Part shown: positions 32,694 through 38,451 of the stretch, one piece after another
How the letters are laid out: each line of letters opens with the position of its first letter
Position numbering within the stretch: position 1 is the first letter of the stretch
From: Candidatus Dojkabacteria bacterium UBA2177
Lineage (GTDB): Bacteria; Patescibacteriota; Dojkabacteria; SC72
Assembly: GCA_002328805.1 (NCBI GenBank)
Contig: DCVX01000014.1
Location: forward strand, 1-38,451
Length of the DNA stretch: 38,451 nt
Direction: 5' to 3'
Made by a program: the position numbers and the translations under genes
Notes under the pieces: generated by a model
Told to the model about the DNA's origin: nothing
Database searches by the model: none
The model's input: only the letters and a program-made list of their open reading frames with translations

Positions 32694-35600
32694 AAACGGT
32701 TTTGAAAATTTTGATGTTCTGCAATTAACCCTTGCATCCCCAGACCAAATTCTGGAATGGTCTTACGGAGAGGTTACAAAAGCAGAAACCATTAACTACA
32801 GAACCTTTAGATCTGAACCAGACGGATTATTCTGTGAAAAAATCTTTGGTCCTACAAAAAACTATGAATGTTACTGTGGGAAATATAAGAAGATTAGATA
32901 TAAGGGAATAGTCTGTGATAAATGTGGTGTGGAAGTTACAACAAAAGATTCTAGGAGAGAGAGAATGGGGCACATAGATCTTGTTGTTCCTGTAACACAT
33001 GTTTGGTTTGCATACGGAATTCCTAACAAGATGGCTATCGTTTTAGACATTCCTCATAAAAAGATACTCTCTGTTATCTACTACACTAGATATATGGTTG
33101 TTGAGATAGAGAAGAAAAAAAGATCCGAAATGCTGAAGAAAGCAGCAGCACTCAAGGAGGAAGAAGTTGCAGCATTAGAAGATGAACTTAAGGAAGAGCT
33201 CAAGCTTACAGAATCGGAATACGACAACCAGCTTAAGGAACTTAAGAAGTCTAAGGATAAGGGCAACGACTTTAAGATTAGTCAGATAGAACATAAGAGG
33301 AATCAAGCTCTTGCTAAAGTAAGAAAAGAATTTGCAGAGAAAGAAGAAGAGATAGATTCCTTCTACGAGAGAATTAACCAAATAATAGGAAGGGTGAAAG
33401 TAGGAAGTGTGATTTCAGAAGATGAATACACTGACCTTATGGAGAGAGATTTAGTCTTCTTTGAAGCAATGATGGGTGCCGAGGCAATTGAGAAACTTCT
33501 GGAGAAATTAGACTTAGATAAAGAGATAAGGAGATTAAGAATTAAGTCAGATAAAGAAAGGGGTGAGAAGAGGGCAAAGACTACTAGAAGGATACAATAC
33601 TTGGAGGGTTTCAAGAATAATGGAATCAGTCCAACATGGATGGTTCTAAATACTCTCCCAGTTTTACCGCCAGAGTTAAGGCCAATTATTCCTCTATCTG
33701 GAGGAAAGTTTGCAACTTCAGACCTAAATGACCTTTACAGAAGGGTTATTAATAGAAATAACAGACTTTCAAAACTAATAGAGATAGGAGCGCCTGATGT
33801 AATTTTGAGAAATGAAAAGAGAATGCTACAGGAGTCTGTAGATGCTCTAATAGATAATTCTCACAGACCATCTAAGCCAATGATGAACAGTAAGAGATTA
33901 CCTTACCAGTCACTAACAGATGATCTAAGAGGAAAGAAAGGAATCTTTAGAAAAAATCTTCTAGGAAAGAGAGTAGATTACTCAGGAAGAGCTGTTATTG
34001 AGGGAGATCCCAGTTTGAAATTTGACCAATGTGGTTTGCCAAAGTCCGTTGCTTTAGAGATGTTTAAACCATTTGTAATATTCCAACTCTTGGATCAAGA
34101 ACTTGCTCCAAATGTAAGAGTTGCAAAAGAGATGGTCGAGGAGGAATCAGATACCATTTGGGATATCTTAGAAAAAGTCATAAAGAATAGACCAGTGCTA
34201 TTGAATAGAGCCCCAACTCTACACAAGTATAGTGTCCAGGCATTCTATCCTAAGTTAGTAGAAGGTGAAGCAATTAGAATTCACCCATTAGTATGTAAAG
34301 CATTTAACGCAGACTTCGATGGAGACCAGATGGCTGTGCATATTCTTCTAACAGAAGAAGCTGAAGAAGAGGCAAAAAGGGATATGATGTCCTCAAAGAA
34401 TATTGTAAATATTTCTAATGGGCAGGTTTTAGCGACTCCTGCAAAAGATATGGTTATTGGGTTTTTCCTAATGACGGAGATGAAAGGAGTAGAGAAACCA
34501 AAATTATTTGCAAATCAGGATTTAGCTATTAAGGCATATGAAAGGGGCGAGATAAGTATCTCAGAAGAAATAATTGCAAGGATTAAAGGAGAGACACATC
34601 ATACTTCTGCTGGGAGGGTGATTTTCAACAGTATTTTTCCTGAAGATTTTCCATTTATAAATGAACAGATTAATATAAAAATTGTTAATGACATAATTAC
34701 TGAGATTAAGAAGGACAATCCTTTAGAGATGGTTGTTCAAATACTAGATGATCTTAAGTTACTAGGATTTAAGTATGCTACAGATTTAGGGTTCTCATTT
34801 GCAATGGGAGATTCTGAAGTAGATTTTGATCTTGAGACCGAAATAAAGAAGATGGAAGAAAAGGATGAGCAGTTGCAAGAAAACTATCTACAGGGCTTAA
34901 TGACGAAGGAGGAGAAGATTAAAATCTCAACTAATATGTGGGATGACTTCTCTGGAGAATTAGCAGATAAAGCATGGGAAAAGTTAGATAAAGATAATTC
35001 TATTTACCAAATGGTTGAATCTGGTGGTAACGGAGGTAAGATTCAGGCAAGACAGGTTCTTACTATTAAGGGGGTTGTTAGAGACTCCAGAGGAAACTGG
35101 GTTCCAATGCCGATCAAGAGTAACTATAGAGATGGTTTAAGTGCCTTTGAATACTTTGTTGCAGCAAATGGGGGGAGAAAAGGTATCGCAGATAGGTCTC
35201 TTAAGACATCATCTTCTGGTTATTTAACTAGAAAGTTGGTTGATGTTGCCCACGATGTAATTGTGAGGTGGGATGATTGTGGATACGAAGGAGAAGGATT
35301 TGTTATGAAGAAAAGTGATGACAGAAGAGAAGATTTTGAAGATAGAATATATGGAAGAGTCTTGGCCCAAGATGTAAAGGATGGGAAGAAGACCATTGCA
35401 AAGAAGAATGAGACAATTACAAAGGAAGTCGCTGATGAAATACTAGATGCAGGAATAGAGGAAGTCTATGTAAGAACTCCTATACTATGTAAAGCTCCAC
35501 TAGGAATTTGTAAGAAGTGTTACGGTTTGAACCTGGAGAATGATGAGGAGATAGAGATGGGTAAAGCTGTTGGCGTTATTGCTGCACAGTCCATTGGCGA

Positions 35601-36561
35601 ACCTGGTACACAGATGACGATGCAGACCTTCCATAAGGGAGGTGTTGCAAAGGTTGATATCACCCAAGGTCTTCCTAGAATTGAAGAGCTATTTGAAGCA
35701 AGAACACCAAAGGCGGAAGCAGAGATAGCCTCTATAGATGGAAAAGCAAATATTGAAGTTGCTGAAGACGAATCTGCTGTAATAACAATCATCGGAGAGA
35801 AGAAGATGACAAGGTATTATGTTGTAGCCAAAGCAAAGAAAGTTCTTGTAGAGGATGGTCAGGAGGTCAAGTCTGGGCAGGTAATGTATATAGATATGGA
35901 AGAGGTAGAGAGACAAGCCGCATTCGATGGGACTGTATCTCTAGAAGGTGGAATTCTTACAGTTAAGGGAAGAGTGAAGGCAGAAGAAACTATTTCAGTT
36001 CTTCCTGGAATTGAAATCTTGATAAAGAATGGACAGAAAGTTAAGGCAGGAGAGCAATTAACAGAAGGCTCTGTAGATCCTAAGAAATTGACAGAAGTTG
36101 CTAATATGGTTACTGCTCAGAAATATATACTAGACGAAGTCCAGAAGGTATTCAATGAACAGGGTGTAACAATAGATGACCTGCACATAGAGATTATCCT
36201 AAGACAGATGGTTAGGTTAGGAAAGGTGTTTGGTTCTGGAGACTCTGACTATTTGGTTGGATCTTTGGTAAACAGATTCCTTGCAGAGGCTAAAAATGAT
36301 CTTCTTTTGGAGGAAGGAAAGAATCAGGCCTTGATTATCCCTAAAATCCTTGGTATAAAGACATCAGCTTTGTATACAGAGAGCTTCCTTTCTGCCATAT
36401 CATTCCAAGAACAGGTAAGAGTACTTACAAGTACCGCTATTCTTGGGAAGAAGGATTATCTCAGAGGTATGAAGGAGAATGTAATTATTGGGAGACCTAT
36501 TCCAGTTGGAGAAAAAGCCAGGATAGAAGATATAAGGAAGATTCCAGAACTTAATTTTTAG
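32680..36561 (+). CDS. rpoC: DNA-directed RNA polymerase beta' subunit
   Basis: Catalytic beta' subunit, 1293 residues. First zinc site C64, C66, C79, C82; catalytic magnesium motif NADFDGD at 543-549; second zinc site formed by CGYEGEG plus CKAPLGICKKC; trigger-loop region GEPGTQMTMQTFHKGG. An insertion of about 85 residues near 145-230 is charged and coiled-coil-like, followed by a helix-turn segment before the clamp core. The start overlaps rpoB by 14 bp and is preceded by GAGGAGG at 32664-32670 with a nine-base spacing, a strong Shine-Dalgarno site that fits translational coupling. Stop codon TAG. Confidence 0.97.
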   Translation: MKKNKNGFENFDVLQLTLASPDQILEWSYGEVTKAETINYRTFRSEPDGLFCEKIFGPTKNYECYCGKYKKIRYKGIVCDKCGVEVTTKDSRRERMGHIDLVVPVTHVWFAYGIPNKMAIVLDIPHKKILSVIYYTRYMVVEIEKKKRSEMLKKAAALKEEEVAALEDELKEELKLTESEYDNQLKELKKSKDKGNDFKISQIEHKRNQALAKVRKEFAEKEEEIDSFYERINQIIGRVKVGSVISEDEYTDLMERDLVFFEAMMGAEAIEKLLEKLDLDKEIRRLRIKSDKERGEKRAKTTRRIQYLEGFKNNGISPTWMVLNTLPVLPPELRPIIPLSGGKFATSDLNDLYRRVINRNNRLSKLIEIGAPDVILRNEKRMLQESVDALIDNSHRPSKPMMNSKRLPYQSLTDDLRGKKGIFRKNLLGKRVDYSGRAVIEGDPSLKFDQCGLPKSVALEMFKPFVIFQLLDQELAPNVRVAKEMVEEESDTIWDILEKVIKNRPVLLNRAPTLHKYSVQAFYPKLVEGEAIRIHPLVCKAFNADFDGDQMAVHILLTEEAEEEAKRDMMSSKNIVNISNGQVLATPAKDMVIGFFLMTEMKGVEKPKLFANQDLAIKAYERGEISISEEIIARIKGETHHTSAGRVIFNSIFPEDFPFINEQINIKIVNDIITEIKKDNPLEMVVQILDDLKLLGFKYATDLGFSFAMGDSEVDFDLETEIKKMEEKDEQLQENYLQGLMTKEEKIKISTNMWDDFSGELADKAWEKLDKDNSIYQMVESGGNGGKIQARQVLTIKGVVRDSRGNWVPMPIKSNYRDGLSAFEYFVAANGGRKGIADRSLKTSSSGYLTRKLVDVAHDVIVRWDDCGYEGEGFVMKKSDDRREDFEDRIYGRVLAQDVKDGKKTIAKKNETITKEVADEILDAGIEEVYVRTPILCKAPLGICKKCYGLNLENDEEIEMGKAVGVIAAQSIGEPGTQMTMQTFHKGGVAKVDITQGLPRIEELFEARTPKAEAEIASIDGKANIEVAEDESAVITIIGEKKMTRYYVVAKAKKVLVEDGQEVKSGQVMYIDMEEVERQAAFDGTVSLEGGILTVKGRVKAEETISVLPGIEILIKNGQKVKAGEQLTEGSVDPKKLTEVANMVTAQKYILDEVQKVFNEQGVTIDDLHIEIILRQMVRLGKVFGSGDSDYLVGSLVNRFLAEAKNDLLLEEGKNQALIIPKILGIKTSALYTESFLSAISFQEQVRVLTSTAILGKKDYLRGMKENVIIGRPIPVGEKARIEDIRKIPELNF

Positions 36562-36573
36562 ACAGTTTTAATA

Positions 36574-36579
36574 TATAAT
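36574..36579 (+). promoter_or_regulatory. rpsL promoter -10, leaderless
   Basis: TATAAT eight bases before the rpsL ATG at 36588, in the 26-bp gap after rpoC. The possible -35 (TTAATT at 36551-36556) is poor. It predicts a leaderless rpsL-rpsG mRNA in addition to read-through from rpoBC. Confidence 0.6.
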
Positions 36580-36587
36580 ACGACGCT

Positions 36588-37007
36588 ATGCCAACAATAA
36601 ATCAATTAATTAGAAAACCTAGGAAATCGAAATCTAAGAAAGCTAAACATATACAGCTTGCTAGGGATTTTAATCCTTTAAAGAATAAATATAAGAAAAC
36701 TCCTAATCCTTTTAAGAGAGGTGTATGCCTCCAAGTTAAGACAATGACACCTAAAAAGCCTAACTCAGCTTTGAGAAAAGTTGCTAGGGTAAGACTCTCT
36801 AATGGTATGGAGGTCACTGCATATATTCCAGGAGAGGGACATAATCTACAAGAGCACTCAGTTGTTCTTGTTAAAGCAGGTAGAAAGAGAGACCTTCCTG
36901 GTGTTAAATATATTGTTGTAAGAGGTAAGTATGATACAGCGGGTGTAAAAGGAAGAAGAAAGGCTAGGTCCAAATATGGTGTTAAGATTGAAGATATGGA
37001 AGAATAA
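36588..37007 (+). CDS. rpsL: 30S ribosomal protein S12
   Basis: Decoding-centre protein. NQLIRKPR start, TPKKPNSALRKV (conserved lysines K56, K57) and GEGHNLQEHSV loops are canonical. The position of E. coli K87 is Arg (R101, in GRKRDLPG), a change known to give streptomycin resistance. The N-terminal tail carries a basic insertion of about 14 residues (between KPR and KRGVC), making the protein 139 residues against about 124. It stands first in a short str-type operon with rpsG 26 bases downstream; fusA and tuf do not follow. Confidence 0.97.
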   Translation: MPTINQLIRKPRKSKSKKAKHIQLARDFNPLKNKYKKTPNPFKRGVCLQVKTMTPKKPNSALRKVARVRLSNGMEVTAYIPGEGHNLQEHSVVLVKAGRKRDLPGVKYIVVRGKYDTAGVKGRRKARSKYGVKIEDMEE

Positions 37008-37033
37008 TTCGTTTTTAATTTAAAGAAACTACT

Positions 37034-37504
37034 ATGAGAGGAAAAAGAGCAAAGAAAAGAGAACAGAAGAAGGATAGGAAATATAAGAGTGAGATCATTG
37101 GAAGGCTCATAAATAAGGTTATGCAGGGTGGGAGGAAATCGATAGCGGAGAGAATGGTTTATACAGCTTTAGAAAACGGAGCAGAGCAAGTTAAAGAAAA
37201 AGATGTTATTACATTTGTTGAGAGGGCGATAGATAATGTAAGACCAGCTTTAGAGATTAAAGCTAGAAGGGTAGGAGGAGCTAATTATCAAGTTCCAGTT
37301 CCAGTAACACCTAGAAGGCAGGAAGCTTTAGCAGTTAGGTGGATTGTGGATGCTGCTAGGAATAAGTCTGGGAAGTCCTTTGAAGAGATTCTAATGAATG
37401 AATTAGTATCTGCTTACAATGGAGAAGGAGATGCAGTTAAGAAGAAGTTAGATACCGAGAGGATGGCAGAGGCTAATAAAGCATTTGCACACTTTAGGTG
37501 GTAA
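37034..37504 (+). CDS. rpsG: 30S ribosomal protein S7
   Basis: Primary 16S rRNA-binding protein of the small-subunit head. Conserved blocks are INKVMQGGRKSIAERMVY, VRPALEIKARRVGGANYQVPVPV, RWIVDAARN and the C-terminal KAFAHFRW. Length 156 is normal. No Shine-Dalgarno site precedes the ATG. The gene ends 23 bp before an intrinsic terminator. Confidence 0.97.
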   Translation: MRGKRAKKREQKKDRKYKSEIIGRLINKVMQGGRKSIAERMVYTALENGAEQVKEKDVITFVERAIDNVRPALEIKARRVGGANYQVPVPVTPRRQEALAVRWIVDAARNKSGKSFEEILMNELVSAYNGEGDAVKKKLDTERMAEANKAFAHFRW

Positions 37505-37527
37505 TCTTTTGTTAAATACGAAGTTAG

Positions 37528-37560
37528 AAGGGACCCAGAACAGGTCCCTTTTTATTTTTT
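37528..37560 (+). terminator. Intrinsic terminator of the rpoBC-rpsLG operon
   Basis: AAGGGACC (37528-37535) pairs perfectly with GGTCCCTT (37543-37550) around a 7-base loop, and a T-rich tract TTTATTTTTT follows to 37560. It is the only clear intrinsic terminator found in the window. Its T-tract overlaps the stop codon of the convergent glycosyltransferase gene. Confidence 0.9.
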
Positions 37561-38451
37561 ACTTCGTACTCTCTATCCTCTCCCACCCACCTTTAGGCAT
37601 TCCTTTTTTAAGAATATCTCTCTCCCAGAATATTCTAATCCAGGTTATTAATCTAACAGGGAATAACAATATAGACCAAAAAAACTCTTTAATATTAGAT
37701 GCATACTTAAGAACGAAAAATGTATAAGATAATTCAATTAAAAAACTTCTACTCTGTTTATCCCTCTGAAATACACCCATCCTTTTTAATTGTTTAAATC
37801 CCCCAAGAGATCTAACCTTCTGCTTGTAATAATCGCTTAGATTTGTTGGGTATTTAACATAACACACTGCTTTAGGAGCGTAGGCGATATCTAGGTTCAT
37901 ATTCCTCAAAGAATAGGAAATATAGGCATCGTCAGATAAAACATCCTCTGGGATATTAAAATCTATATTCCTGATTGCCATAATATACCCACTCATTGGA
38001 AAGAAGGAATCCCTCCCTACATAGTAATCTTCTCCTTGGATCTTCTCCATAGTTTTTTTCCTTCTATGGTCTGCAGAATCTGATAAAAGATGTCCCCAGT
38101 ATCCAAAACAATTATCCTTCTTATCTTGTGACTTGGGTCTACCACTAACACCTCCTACATTTTCTTCTTTAAATGGATCTACAAGTTTTTTAACGGCATT
38201 TTTTTCAAAATATACATCTCCATCTGTGAGAATTATAATATCCCCTTGTGCTTTCTTAAGGGCCATCTTAAGAGCAAAAGGCTTTCCCTTTTTAGGATCT
38301 CTTACCTGTATGTATTGACGCTTATTTAACCCAAGCTTATTAGCTTCTTTCTTCCCCTGCTTAAGGGTTAGTTCATCTGGGGATACTTGTATGATTTCAA
38401 ATGGGGTAGGGATACTAGAATATTTTCTGTCTGCGATTGAGGAAATACATT
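37559..38451 (-). CDS. Glycosyltransferase family 2 (partial, N-terminus off the right edge)
   Basis: The frame is open from its TAA stop (37561-37559) to the right edge, giving about 297 residues; the start is outside. The visible part begins CISSIADRKYSS and includes the GT-A DxD motif ILTDGDVYF, a GGVSGRP strand, the acceptor-side VLSDDAYISY (Asp-Asp replacing the usual Glu-Asp) and QKVRSLGG, where processive GT2 enzymes usually have QxxRW. The C-terminus has one or two hydrophobic helices, so it is membrane-associated. It probably adds sugars to a lipid-linked or surface glycan; the substrate is unknown. It converges on rpsG. Confidence 0.88.
   Translation of the reverse strand, partial: CISSIADRKYSSIPTPFEIIQVSPDELTLKQGKKEANKLGLNKRQYIQVRDPKKGKPFALKMALKKAQGDIIILTDGDVYFEKNAVKKLVDPFKEENVGGVSGRPKSQDKKDNCFGYWGHLLSDSADHRRKKTMEKIQGEDYYVGRDSFFPMSGYIMAIRNIDFNIPEDVLSDDAYISYSLRNMNLDIAYAPKAVCYVKYPTNLSDYYKQKVRSLGGFKQLKRMGVFQRDKQSRSFLIELSYTFFVLKYASNIKEFFWSILLFPVRLITWIRIFWERDILKKGMPKGGWERIESTK

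Noticed and set aside
29316..36561. UGA read as glycine (code 25) as in Gracilibacteria
   Set aside because: All genes, including rpoB and rpoC, are full length with TGA as stop, so no in-frame TGA occurs; the data fit disuse of TGA rather than reassignment.
36602..36973. 123-residue minus-strand reading frame opposite rpsL
   Set aside because: Antisense shadow of a Lys/Arg-rich ribosomal protein gene, with no start signals.
37485..37727. 80-residue plus-strand frame after rpsG
   Set aside because: It runs through the rpsG terminator and antisense to the glycosyltransferase gene; no domain is visible.

Overview
The window is low-GC bacterial DNA from what looks like a Candidate Phyla Radiation (Patescibacteria) genome. 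The evidence is a set of compact core genes (valyl- and methionyl-tRNA synthetases without C-terminal appendages, a Jag/KhpB without its N-terminal domain) and envelope proteins typical of that group: a DUF4012 protein, a RodZ-like protein with an Ig-like domain, a membrane-anchored baseplate-J-like protein, and PilN/PilO-like proteins without a pilus motor nearby. I cannot fix the phylum from sequence alone; the Microgenomates/Katanobacteria/Dojkabacteria part of the radiation is my guess. No plasmid, phage, IS or CRISPR structure was seen, so this is a chromosomal core region.

Layout. 1-3240 is the replication-origin neighbourhood: dnaA (leftward, cut by the left edge), a DnaA-box region, then rightward rpmH, rnpA, yidD, yidC and jag. 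3263-4717 is an O-antigen-ligase-like membrane protein. 4726-5045 holds tRNA-Ser(GGA) and tRNA-Arg(UCU), both leftward. 5090-9940 (leftward) holds RNase J, an FtsA/PilM-like actin-fold ATPase and a membrane protein with a baseplate-J-like domain. 10154-15441 (rightward) holds valS, metG and a PilN-like/PilO-like/small membrane protein trio. The housekeeping sigma factor (leftward) and a small zinc-ribbon protein (rightward) diverge from a 26-bp gap at 16518-16543. 16894-29049 is a long leftward series: ftsK, rodZ-like, dnaG, a methyltransferase, rsmA, a small membrane protein, a WecA/MraY-family protein, a PEGA-domain protein and a 998-residue SDR-DUF4012 fusion. 29316-37504 (rightward) is rpoB, rpoC, rpsL, rpsG, closed by the only clear intrinsic terminator. 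The right edge cuts a leftward family-2 glycosyltransferase.

Genes that probably work together: dnaA, dnaG and ftsK (replication and chromosome segregation); rpmH, rnpA, rsmA, rpsL, rpsG and two synthetases (translation); rpoBC and rpoD (transcription); yidD/yidC/jag (membrane insertion); and a set of envelope genes (O-antigen ligase, glycosyltransferases, WecA-like, PEGA, DUF4012, RodZ-like, FtsA-like) that suggests cell-surface building.

Three genome-wide habits stand out. (1) None of the 30 complete protein genes ends in TGA (22 TAA, 8 TAG). (2) Many start codons lie only 6-10 bp downstream of a -10 box, often an extended TGN -10, so the mRNAs should be leaderless or nearly so; clear Shine-Dalgarno sites appear in only three genes (metG, PilO-like, rpoC). 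(3) Several proteins look like catalytically altered family members: a WecA-like protein lacking three catalytic Asp, an SDR domain with its nucleotide and active-site motifs lost, and an RsmA with SLPY instead of NLPY. RpoB and S12 carry residues linked elsewhere to rifampicin and streptomycin resistance.
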